A stretch of DNA of 16,391 nucleotides. Origin: Tritrichomonas foetus. Its lineage: Eukaryota > Parabasalia > Tritrichomonadida > Tritrichomonadidae. The notes below the pieces were generated by a model. It ran no database searches and was not told the DNA's origin. It saw only the letters and a list, made by a program, of their open reading frames with translations. The DNA lies in NCBI GenBank assembly GCA_001839685.1, contig MLAK01000613.1, positions 74,653 through 91,043 of the forward strand, read 5' to 3'. The position numbers were made by a program, and so were the translations under genes. Position 1 is the first letter of the stretch; each line of letters starts with the position of its first letter. Shown here piece after piece: positions 8,263 through 16,296 of the stretch.

Positions 8263-8539
8263 CCAAAAATTTGGTGAAAGATTTTTGCTGGTGAATTTTT
8301 TCGGTTGAAAGGTGAAAATATTATGTTGTAGAAAACCTCTTAAAAACTTTACATGTCAGAGCTTTCAAAGGGTGTCTCTGAATTTAATAAACGGTCACTT
8401 GGGCCCCAAAAAAAATCGAATGAATCGACTAACGTTTTCCAAAAAAATTGAATTATATGGACAAATAAATACATAAAAAGTTTAAATAAAAACTCATCTT
8501 ACACAATTTTCGACATTTTTCTCAATATTTGATAAACGA
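8263..8539. promoter_or_regulatory. Bidirectional promoter region
   Basis: These 277 bases separate two start codons facing away from each other (orphan, minus; jouberin homologue, plus) and must hold both promoters. The G+C-rich odd palindrome TTGGGCCCCAA (8399-8409) stands out in A+T-rich DNA. Just left of it, TTTAATAAACGGTC (8383-8396) recurs exactly upstream of the coiled-coil gene at 15709-15722. TCAATA lies 18 bases before the jouberin ATG and is a poor Inr match. The promoter role is inferred from position. Confidence 0.5.
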
Positions 8540-10375
8540 ATGTACGTTAAACATTTAATGGGTGACGAAATCTTCTCGATCCGCGTTGTCGGATCAACGG
8601 AGCTCATCAGTAATCTTCCCCTAGAAAATGTTGTTGTCAGGGTTTCCATTGTGCAAGAATTAACAGGCGAACTTCTAAAAAAATCGAAAAAATCAGATAA
8701 AACTTTTTCACAGTACGAAAAATCAGCAGTTATTCCACAATGTCAAACCCGCGGCATAAATTGCACCAAACTTCGCTCACTTTCAGCGATTTGGAATGAA
8801 ACTTTTCTATTTAACGAGCCAATTAAATCTATTTTACATTCAGACGTTGCGATAATATTCGAAATAATCGATTGTACGATTCACAAAGGGCTCTCTGGAT
8901 TTCACCCTGTCGCCTGGGGCTTCCTAAAAACGAAATATCAAAATAAGGAAATTTCAATTGTCAACAAAAAATCAGTTTTGCAACTTTTTAAATACCCAAA
9001 TAATTTCAATACTAGTTTACAAACCGGAAACAGCCTCGTTCTTCCAGTCGTTTCGCTTCTGCCGAAAAAAGAAAAAACTGATGCGAGATTAACAGTTGAA
9101 ATATTAGAAAAAGAGCCGATGGATTTTGCTGAGGTGGAAAGGAGGCCAGCTAGTGTTTTTGAAAAGGAAGTTGGTTATAAAACTGTTGATGAATTATTGG
9201 ATTCAGATTATGATGAAAACAATAACAATAATTTAACGAATAATAATATTGAATCTGAAGCACGAAAAGATATGTCGTTAGATAGCTCCAGGATGATCGG
9301 CAGAAGATGCGCTGTTCCAAGAATTTTATGCAATCAAATTCCAGCAGGCGAAAATGGTGCTTTGTGCCTAAGATTTAATCATGATGGATCATTACTTGCT
9401 GCTGCTGTTCAGGTTGATAACCAATATAATATCCAACTTTATGCGAGACAAAACAATATTACTAACTCGCCAATGCAACTAATTTGCACATTTCCTGCTC
9501 ACCTTGATTTAATTCATGAGTTAACATTTTCAGCTAATGATAAATATTTACTCAGTGTATCATCTGATGGAATGGCCAAAGTTTGGTTGACAGATGGAAC
9601 CACCAAACCAAAAGCTGTTTTACCACATTCCAATTTTATTTATACAGGAAAATTTCATCCTTTAGAAGATGAAATTATTGCAACTGCTGGTTTTGAAGGA
9701 ACAATTAAACTCTGGGATAGAAAAACAGAAAAATGTTTAACAACTTTATCACAACATAAAGCACGAGTTAATTCCATTGTTTTTTCACCTAATGGTAAGC
9801 AACTATTTTGTGGTGATGCTAATGGTTGTATTAGTGTCTGGGATGTTGATTTCTCAGAGCATGATCCAGAAAAAACAAAATTACAAAAATTTGTAATTGA
9901 AGGTGAAATTAAAGGATGTTGTATCACTCATTTAGATATGGGTAAATCAAATTTATCTCTTCTTGTTCATACACAAGATAATATTGTCAGGAACTTTGAA
10001 ACTAAAGTCATGGTTCCATCCCAGAGATATGTTGGTGCCTCATGTTCAAAGTTTAGAATGGAATCATCATTTAGTCCAGATGGTTCATATGTAATTGCAG
10101 GTAGTGAAAATGGAAGCGTTATGCTCTGGTCTGTAAAAGGCTCTGATCCTGTTCCTGTCATTGAATGGAATCGTAAGTTCTCTTATCCAGTGACAACAAT
10201 TGCTTGGAATCCAACTGATGATATGGTTGCATTTTCGTCTTTTGGATCTGGTCAACCTATTTTGATTTTCGTTGATAAGCCTGTAAATTTACCAAGAAAG
10301 AAAAGAATACCTTCAAGAAATCAATCTAGAAATTTCTACAGTAGTTCAAGATCAACACCAAAAACAACCCCGTAA
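8540..10375 (+). CDS. AHI1: Jouberin (AHI1) homologue
   Basis: A 611-residue homologue of jouberin, a scaffold of the ciliary transition zone and mother centriole that gates protein entry into cilia (Joubert syndrome gene in humans). Residues 29-190 match jouberin's region before the WD repeats: VVVRVSIVQELTGELLKK, then AIWNETFLFNEPI (83-95) in C2-like style and AWGFLK (125-130). After an acidic Asn-rich linker (219-250), CAVPRILCNQIPAGENGALCL (257-277) leads into a WD40 propeller to about 580. Clear blades include SSDGMAKVW (341-349), LPHSNFIYTGKFHP (361-374, very close to jouberin's LPHPSFVYTAKFHP), GFEGTIKLWD and GDANGCISVWD. The block LLVHTQDNIVR...RYVGA (474-500) and the last blade PVTTIAWNPTDDMVAFSSFG (550-569) are jouberin-specific. 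Human jouberin has about 1200 residues. This copy lacks the long N-terminal region and the C-terminal SH3 domain, ending instead in a short basic Ser-rich tail. Confidence 0.9.
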   Translation: MYVKHLMGDEIFSIRVVGSTELISNLPLENVVVRVSIVQELTGELLKKSKKSDKTFSQYEKSAVIPQCQTRGINCTKLRSLSAIWNETFLFNEPIKSILHSDVAIIFEIIDCTIHKGLSGFHPVAWGFLKTKYQNKEISIVNKKSVLQLFKYPNNFNTSLQTGNSLVLPVVSLLPKKEKTDARLTVEILEKEPMDFAEVERRPASVFEKEVGYKTVDELLDSDYDENNNNNLTNNNIESEARKDMSLDSSRMIGRRCAVPRILCNQIPAGENGALCLRFNHDGSLLAAAVQVDNQYNIQLYARQNNITNSPMQLICTFPAHLDLIHELTFSANDKYLLSVSSDGMAKVWLTDGTTKPKAVLPHSNFIYTGKFHPLEDEIIATAGFEGTIKLWDRKTEKCLTTLSQHKARVNSIVFSPNGKQLFCGDANGCISVWDVDFSEHDPEKTKLQKFVIEGEIKGCCITHLDMGKSNLSLLVHTQDNIVRNFETKVMVPSQRYVGASCSKFRMESSFSPDGSYVIAGSENGSVMLWSVKGSDPVPVIEWNRKFSYPVTTIAWNPTDDMVAFSSFGSGQPILIFVDKPVNLPRKKRIPSRNQSRNFYSSSRSTPKTTP

Positions 10376-11040
10376 AAAAATGATACTGATCAATATTAAG
10401 ATTCATTTCTCTGATAGTGAAATATGTGAGTATCATATAATTCGATTGTGCTTAATATTGATGTTTATATATATATACAAAAGCTAATTTTGTAATTTGT
10501 GGCGTAAAAAATATATTTTATATGTTGTTAAATAATATTATGATTCATAAAATTATTTTATTTAAAAATTTATAATCTAATACATCATCTACTAACAGTA
10601 TAGATGAGTTAATTTCGATTTGAAACATTGAATTTCATATTTCCTTATTGTCACTATTTTTTGGATGAAATGATACAGATTTTGTCACTGCACATCACAT
10701 AATGTGACTATAGATACATTCTTCATTAAATATTATGAGAGATAAAAATGTAAAATAAGATTGCAGAAGATTGGTGTTAATTATTTCACAACAGAGAGTT
10801 ATATAATTTCGAAATAAATGGATCAGTCACGTGGTTTTCTGGTTTTCTCAAAATTTGAATTCAATTCTAGAATGAAACAGTGGGGATAATTATGAAATAA
10901 ATGTGCATAACGATTCAAAGTTAAGGCAAATAGTAAAATAAGCTTTTATAATTTTGGACAGGTTGAACAGAAGCAGTTTACTCTGTGAGTAGAATGTAAA
11001 ACTATCTCACCAGTTTCACCATTTTTTGAAATTGAAATAT
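10376..11040. other. Convergent intergenic spacer
   Basis: These 665 bases lie between the 3' ends of the jouberin homologue and the importin-like gene. They are A+T-rich, with a short TATATATATATA run near 10470. No coding frame, tRNA or repeat array was found. Poly(A) signals of both genes should lie here; the jouberin stop itself reads TAAA, the trichomonad-type signal. Confidence 0.5.
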
Positions 11041-13587
11041 TTATATTTGGCATGATTGAAAAACAGAAATAATTTTTTCAAAGTTAAATATATCTTCATC
11101 CTCACTACTCGAGGATTTAAAATCAATATCTGGAAAATCAAGCATGTCTTCTTCTTCATTTTCACGATCAACACTATTGTCAAGATTAGGAATATTCTGT
11201 TTTTGTTGTAACAGATTAGTTAAAGAAGTTAGATGTTTGATGATTACTTCTTTAATTTCATTTTCACTTGACTTTATAAAATCTGGGATTTTTTCCCATT
11301 CTTGAATGACTGGTAAAAATGACAATAAAAATGCAGCCGGAGAAGCAACATTTAAACAAATTCGAAAATTCAATTCATACGCGAAGACATTGGGAGACAT
11401 TGTTGCTAAGGCAGCTAAAGAATCTGCAAAACATGATGAATTTAATTTACTGAATATTTCCAAATAAAAAGGAAAATGTTTATTTGATTTTAATACAATA
11501 AAAAGAATTTGCGAAAGTTTGTTTATAGATTGAACAAACATTACATTTTGGGAATTTTCATCAACTTTTGAAATCAACGAATTTAATGTTTCACTAATTA
11601 ATGTTTCTAATTTAGCTTTTATATCTAAATAACCTTCCGTTGAGACTCGGATAGCATAGAATTTCATAATATTTACAATCTCATATAAGATGTCATCATT
11701 ATCAATTGCATTGTCAATTAGCCATTTCCAAAATTCAGGAAATTCGGCGAAAGATGCCGTTAAACTTGGTGTATCAATAATTAAATTTTTCATTATATCA
11801 AGAATGTTTTCATAATCATTTTCCAAATCAAGAGGAGCATCCAAAAATAATTGAATAAGAATTGATAATGATTCTGAAAAAAAATCAATTGACTTCCCTT
11901 TCATCATATGAGAAAAATTAATTATTGAGGTGCAAATTTCTGATAAACTTTCATTGTTTTCATTTATTAATTGATAGAGAATTTTAAATAATTCTCGTAT
12001 TGTTTCAATTGATAAAGGTTCTAAATATTCCAGAAAATAATTCAAAACATTACTTAAAGAAATTGTCATCTGATTTGTTGGTAATTTTGAATTAAATTCT
12101 AAATAAGCTTTTATTATAATTGGCAATTTCTCACCAATTACCCCCATTATTGATTCAACTGGAAAATAAATTACCGTTCTAGCAAATACTATCAAACAAA
12201 AATATTTCACAATTTCCATTTTGGTTTCATCCACAATATTATTACAACATTGCGTCAACAATTCTCTACAAAGATTCAAATTATTGCTCAAATTATTATT
12301 CATATTACCGTTTATATTATTTTTACAGGAATTAATATTCGAGAAAAACATGAAATAGGAAATTTCTTTAAGGTATGAGTTTTGTATTGAGTTTATGGAA
12401 TTTAAAACAGCTTCAGTAAATTCAGGATTGATGTAGTTTGAAATTATTGAAGATAAATGAACTGCGCCATAAATTGTTCCTTCATCACCATTTTGAATAG
12501 ACTCGATTAGAAATTGTGGTAATTCATTTAATAAAATCTTCTTTTCCATCATTTCCTGAAGAACAAAAAAAGCACCAGAAATTGGTGACACAAATAAAGA
12601 CTCTATATTTACATTGTGTCTATTCAATAAAAATCCAAATAAGTGTTCGTTCATTTGTTGGAAATCGGTTTGAGTTAATTTGAAAAAATTAAAAAGTACA
12701 ACTTTAGCAAACAAATTTACATTAAAGATACTAAAATAACATTCAAAGCGCATAAATTGATAAAAATAGCGAAATGCATAATTTATTCCTTTGTAAGAAA
12801 TTCCACTGATTATTTTATTAACTATGGCATTTGATACAGCTAATGCAAATTGCGGCAAAAACAAATTTCGTTTTAATTCAATCAAACCCGTCGCAAATTT
12901 AACAACATCTTTATCAATATCAAAAAATGAAGTTTCTGTTTGATTTTGTAAAATAGTGATGATGAAATTTACCCAAAAATCTACTGGAAGAAGATCTGAA
13001 TAGCAGAGGATTCGATTAACTGTTAATAAAACGCAATGAAGAACAAATTCATCTGGATTTGTTAATAAAAATTGAGCAATTTCCAGAAAGAGTGGTGAAA
13101 TAAATTTTGCGAATTTGTTTTTGTCACCAAATCCTGGAAATATTCGAGTTTTTGATTTTAAAATAAATCTAATAATACTAACTCCAACAAACACTGATGA
13201 ATTGCCAGAATTGAAACAACCAGAAATAATTTGAAGTAAAAATTGAATTCCTTGGTTTTGTTTGACATATTTTTCTATAAGTAATTGAAAAATCGAATTA
13301 AGTTGGGTTTGGGCCATTTTAGGTGATTTTATAAAAATATCGATCATTTTTTCAATATTTAACTGTTCGAGGAAATTATCATTGCCACTCTTGTTAAATA
13401 AGCGTTTAAGTTGAATTGAAGCAGCGACGCGTGATAAATCTGGTAAATCAGAACGAATAATGATATTTATCAAAATCGTCGAAAATTCTGGATTATTTTG
13501 CATTGATAAAAGGTATTGTTGTGCTTGCATGATTTGATCCGGAGTTCCTTGAAAAGTAGAAATTAATGCGTGAATAACTTCATTCAT
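11041..13587 (-). CDS. Importin-beta-type karyopherin (importin-7/8-like)
   Basis: An 848-residue helical-repeat protein, most likely a nuclear transport receptor carrying cargo through nuclear pores under Ran-GTP control. The N-terminus follows the importin-beta N-terminal domain: AQQYLLSMQNNPEFSTILIN (22-41), then VAASIQLKRLF (54-64), the A-x-x-x-L-K element where Ran binds. The next repeat, MIDIFIKSPKMAQTQLNSIF (81-100), fits importin-7/8 (IHSPELIRVQLTTCI in the human protein). The rest is a regular run of amphipathic helix pairs (HEAT repeats). An acidic patch near the C-terminus (about 808-835, ENEEEDMLDF...SSSSEDEDIF) and the closing IFNFEKIISVFQS match the acidic tail and short end segment of importin-7/8. 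It is shorter than that family's usual 1040 residues. A short Asn-rich insert sits near 420-440. Other members (CSE1, importin-9, importin-11) are alternatives; family is more certain than member. An ATG 18 bases upstream is in frame but followed by TGA, so this start stands. Confidence 0.77.
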   Translation of the reverse strand: MNEVIHALISTFQGTPDQIMQAQQYLLSMQNNPEFSTILINIIIRSDLPDLSRVAASIQLKRLFNKSGNDNFLEQLNIEKMIDIFIKSPKMAQTQLNSIFQLLIEKYVKQNQGIQFLLQIISGCFNSGNSSVFVGVSIIRFILKSKTRIFPGFGDKNKFAKFISPLFLEIAQFLLTNPDEFVLHCVLLTVNRILCYSDLLPVDFWVNFIITILQNQTETSFFDIDKDVVKFATGLIELKRNLFLPQFALAVSNAIVNKIISGISYKGINYAFRYFYQFMRFECYFSIFNVNLFAKVVLFNFFKLTQTDFQQMNEHLFGFLLNRHNVNIESLFVSPISGAFFVLQEMMEKKILLNELPQFLIESIQNGDEGTIYGAVHLSSIISNYINPEFTEAVLNSINSIQNSYLKEISYFMFFSNINSCKNNINGNMNNNLSNNLNLCRELLTQCCNNIVDETKMEIVKYFCLIVFARTVIYFPVESIMGVIGEKLPIIIKAYLEFNSKLPTNQMTISLSNVLNYFLEYLEPLSIETIRELFKILYQLINENNESLSEICTSIINFSHMMKGKSIDFFSESLSILIQLFLDAPLDLENDYENILDIMKNLIIDTPSLTASFAEFPEFWKWLIDNAIDNDDILYEIVNIMKFYAIRVSTEGYLDIKAKLETLISETLNSLISKVDENSQNVMFVQSINKLSQILFIVLKSNKHFPFYLEIFSKLNSSCFADSLAALATMSPNVFAYELNFRICLNVASPAAFLLSFLPVIQEWEKIPDFIKSSENEIKEVIIKHLTSLTNLLQQKQNIPNLDNSVDRENEEEDMLDFPDIDFKSSSSEDEDIFNFEKIISVFQSCQI

Positions 13588-13887
13588 ACTTCCTCATTCA
13601 CTCATAATTACATTATAAAAATGATGGTGCAAAATGGCAAGAAAGAAATATAATAATTATATCTCATTCAATCTCCAAACGAATCGATACTTGGGGAAAT
13701 ATATATACTTAAATTTATCTCAATTAATAAAAAGAACTATATATTCCATTTATCAAAAGAAAATTAACATAATGAAGGCGAATTTCTAAAAGCTATGGAT
13801 TTTATTCATATGTTTTTATTTTTTCTCGCTGCTCACCTTTCTTCAGGCTTGAACAAAAACATCACAAAGAAAGTTAAGAGTATCTGA
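13588..13887. other. Spacer between two minus-strand genes
   Basis: These 300 bases lie between the stop of the coiled-coil gene and the start of the importin gene, both on the minus strand. They should hold the importin promoter and the coiled-coil gene's 3' end. Minus-strand ATGAGTGAATGA just upstream of the importin start is a three-codon upstream ORF if transcribed. A 30-codon plus-strand frame (13795-13887) was judged unsupported. Confidence 0.45.
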
Positions 13888-15660
13888 TCACTCGTTGTAG
13901 TCATTCGCGTCAAAGTCATAATCACCATTGAACTGATTCTTCAAGTTTTCAATTTCTTTAGTAATTGAGGAGTGTCTATCGTTCAATGTTGTCATTTTTG
14001 CACCAAGATCATTTATCTGTTGTGACTTTTGCTTACTGTCTTCGAGGAACTTATCTGCAAGCATATCAATTTTCTGTGACAATTTCTCAAATTGTTTTGT
14101 AGCTTGTTCATCAGCAGGCTTATTTGCATCATCATTATTCACTTTTGGATTCGATTTCGAACTTACATTTTCAGTTGTTGAATAGTTTGGATGAGCTGGT
14201 GATGACACAGAATCTGTGTTGAGTCTTGATGTGATTGATGAATGTGGTGGTGTGGCAACACTAACTGGTGTTGTATCAAATGTGATTCTTCTATAAGGTG
14301 AATCAGTTTGATAATTTGTACTGAGTGTTGATGGTAAATTTGTTGATAAATTATATGAACCACCTGGATTCATTTTTAGAGGACTGCTTGGAGGAAGTTT
14401 ATCTTGAAGTCTTTTGTCATCTTTCAAGTGTTCAATTTGTACTTCCATTACTCTTATCTTTGTTGCCTGTTCTTCATTTTTAGCTCGCAATTGAGAAATT
14501 TCTTTCATCATTTGCTTCTTTCGACTTTTCTTGTTTTCGAACGATTTCACTTGTTCACGTTTATCATCAAGTTCCAGTTGTGTTGCAGAGAGTGTTGCTT
14601 TAATATCTTTAATTTCTTGGACGCTTTTTGTATACAAATTGAGAGCTTCATTTTTCTGTTTTTCAAGGGATTGAACCTGTTGTTGAATATATTCATTGCG
14701 TGTTTGTAATTCTTCATTCTTGGCTTTTATTTCATCAGAAGTGTTACTTTTTTGATTCACTTGAGCAGAAAGCTCTCGGATTTTCTTTTGAAAACCTTCT
14801 GTGCCATTTTTTTCTGCTTCCAAATCTTTTGTCAATTTTTCAATTTGTTCTTGTTGTTTTTTGATTTTTGATTTCATCTTTTTATCTGGATGCTTTTCAG
14901 CTTTTACTTTTTCAAGTTCGTCTTCCAATTCCATAGTTTTCTTTCTTTCCTGGTCAAGTTGAACTTTCAAATCTGCATTTTCGGTTTTGACTTTTAATGA
15001 GTTTTTGTTTGACTGGTCAACTTGAATAGTTAGAGCGGCTATTTGGTCACTTAACTTTTTGATCTCGTTTTGGAATTTTGTGCTTTTGGCGGAATATTTG
15101 GTGGTCTGTTCATTTTTATCTGCATTTGATCGTTCAATTTCCTTTTTCAGTTTACGTGTCTCTTCTTTGAGTGAGAGATTATCAGCTTCGAGCGCCTTTT
15201 TATCGGCTTCGAGATTTTCGATCTGTCGTAGTTTGATATTATTTTGATTTTCTGCATCGACTTTGAAGTCTTCAAAATCAGCCTTCAAAGAGGTGAATTC
15301 CGTGAGTAATTTCGAATATTGAATTTGTTGATAAGTCGGATTGAACTGCGCTGGATACAAACTCTTCATGGATCCTTTCCCACCTTTTCCTGGTGATTGC
15401 GGAGATGTTTGGATGTTAGATTCGCTTTTCTTATTCTTCAAATTTGAGAGCTCGAGCTGATCTTTCAAATTTTGATTTTCGTCCTTTAAATAGTTGATGT
15501 ATCGTTCTGTGTGTTCTGTTGTATCATTGAACGGAGGATAGTTGGATCGAGGTGAAGGTGGATATCTTTCTTGGGGAACTCTTGATGGAGAAAAACTCGA
15601 ATCGTTGTATGGTGGATAGAGCGATGTATTCAGCGGCTTGGAGAGTGGAGAGGGACGCAT
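13888..15660 (-). CDS. Long coiled-coil protein
   Basis: A 590-residue protein of no recognised family, predicted to be a cytoskeletal or scaffold rod. Residues 1-50 are Pro/Ser/Tyr-rich with a repeated YPPYNDSS / YPPFNDTT motif and several SP sites (PSP, SPSR, PPSPRS) suited to proline-directed kinases. A short coiled coil (about 52-78) is followed by a Ser/Gly/Lys-rich hinge (78-98) and the block MKSLYPAQFNPTYQQIQY. The main rod runs from about 116 to 420, with heptads rich in Lys, Glu and Leu. A Ser/Thr/Pro-rich linker (about 425-505, with PPSSPL and TPPHSS) leads to a second coiled coil (about 518-578) and an acidic end, DYDFDANDYNE. There is no membrane segment. Basal-body, costa or axostyle scaffold roles are possible in a trichomonad, but composition alone cannot decide. 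It reads in the same direction as the importin gene, 300 bases upstream of it. Confidence 0.75.
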   Translation of the reverse strand: MRPSPLSKPLNTSLYPPYNDSSFSPSRVPQERYPPSPRSNYPPFNDTTEHTERYINYLKDENQNLKDQLELSNLKNKKSESNIQTSPQSPGKGGKGSMKSLYPAQFNPTYQQIQYSKLLTEFTSLKADFEDFKVDAENQNNIKLRQIENLEADKKALEADNLSLKEETRKLKKEIERSNADKNEQTTKYSAKSTKFQNEIKKLSDQIAALTIQVDQSNKNSLKVKTENADLKVQLDQERKKTMELEDELEKVKAEKHPDKKMKSKIKKQQEQIEKLTKDLEAEKNGTEGFQKKIRELSAQVNQKSNTSDEIKAKNEELQTRNEYIQQQVQSLEKQKNEALNLYTKSVQEIKDIKATLSATQLELDDKREQVKSFENKKSRKKQMMKEISQLRAKNEEQATKIRVMEVQIEHLKDDKRLQDKLPPSSPLKMNPGGSYNLSTNLPSTLSTNYQTDSPYRRITFDTTPVSVATPPHSSITSRLNTDSVSSPAHPNYSTTENVSSKSNPKVNNDDANKPADEQATKQFEKLSQKIDMLADKFLEDSKQKSQQINDLGAKMTTLNDRHSSITKEIENLKNQFNGDYDFDANDYNE

Positions 15661-16228
15661 GGCGCCAAAAATGCTGATATATTATTATGAAAGATTTCCG
15701 AGAAACCGTTTAATAAACGGTCCTTTTCTGATAAAATGTAAAATCAATGACACTTTTTCTAAAGAAAAGTTAAATGATTAAACAGTTGTGATTATTATTA
15801 TTTAAGGCCAAATAAGTATAGAAAAGTCAGCACTTGTTATGGAAACACATAGGAAAAAAATCATGCTTTTTTCATGATTAAAATCATGATCAATTCTATT
15901 TTTTTATCAAAACATATTATATAAAACTAATAATTTCATATTTATTCATCTTAAATCATAAAAATACAGTCAGAATCAAAAAATAAAAAATCAAGCATTA
16001 TATAATATGTACGTCGAAAATTGCTAACACATNTTNTTATTCAAAACNGACCCATATTTGAACACCTTAACTTCATTTATAAATTCTTATAATTTAAATC
16101 ATGAATGAACAATTTTTGATTTCATTGATTTTATTCATTTTTGCTTCATTGATTCTTAAAAATGAATCATCGAAGGAACAAAAATAAATTTAAATTATGT
16201 CAGGAATTAAGAAAATTCCTCCTATATG
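15661..16228. other. Upstream flank rich in inverted repeats
   Basis: A+T-rich DNA upstream of the coiled-coil gene with no coding frame. It holds a perfect dyad CCGTTTA-A-TAAACGG (15706-15720), TCATGATT/AATCATGA (15872-15889), ATAATTTAAAT (16089-16099) with its exact complement at 16188-16198, and AGGAATT/AATTCCT (16202-16220). TCATTGATT occurs twice as a direct repeat (near 16130 and 16146). Ambiguous bases occur at 16033, 16036 and 16048. A TCATAA Inr-like site lies on the minus strand at 15685-15690. Confidence 0.45.
15706..15720. promoter_or_regulatory. Dyad CCGTTTA-A-TAAACGG upstream of coiled-coil gene
   Basis: Two perfect 7-bp arms around one base lie 46-60 bases upstream of the coiled-coil start codon. 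The right half with flank, TTTAATAAACGGTC (15709-15722), is repeated exactly at 8383-8396 in the divergent promoter region. A factor-binding site is inferred. AACGG-type cores recall Myb sites, which control some Trichomonas genes, but that link is only suggestive. Confidence 0.4.
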
Positions 16229-16284
16229 AAAGGTTTACAAGGTGGTCCCCCAAAGGTTTTTGTGGGACCATCCCATAAACCTTT
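16229..16284. repeat. Imperfect long hairpin
   Basis: AAAGGTTTA (16229-16237) pairs with TAAACCTTT (16276-16284), and TGGTCCC (16243-16249) with GGGACCA (16264-16270). Pairing continues weakly into the loop (CAAAG with TTTTG). Mismatches are confined to about 16238-16240 and single positions. The G+C-rich arms differ from the surrounding A+T-rich DNA and abut the tandem repeat, so this may be the end of a repetitive element. Confidence 0.65.
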
Positions 16285-16296
16285 GTCCTACCACAC

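Noticed and set aside
8399..8409. TTGGGCCCCAA as a possible restriction-like or plant-type TCP/TGGGCC promoter box
   Set aside because: The resemblance to a plant promoter motif has no bearing in this kind of organism. It was kept only as a local palindrome in the promoter description.
13795..13887. 30-codon plus-strand ORF with a hydrophobic start (MDFIHMFLFFLAAHLSSG)
   Set aside because: It looks like a signal peptide, but it is very short, lies where the neighbouring gene's 3' end and the importin promoter must be, and has no homology I recognise. Hydrophobic starts are common by chance in A+T-rich DNA.
14404..14709. 101-codon plus-strand ORF rich in Phe, Leu and Cys
   Set aside because: It is antisense to the Lys/Glu-rich coiled-coil rod. 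AAA/GAA codons read backwards give TTT/TTC, which explains the Phe-rich product.
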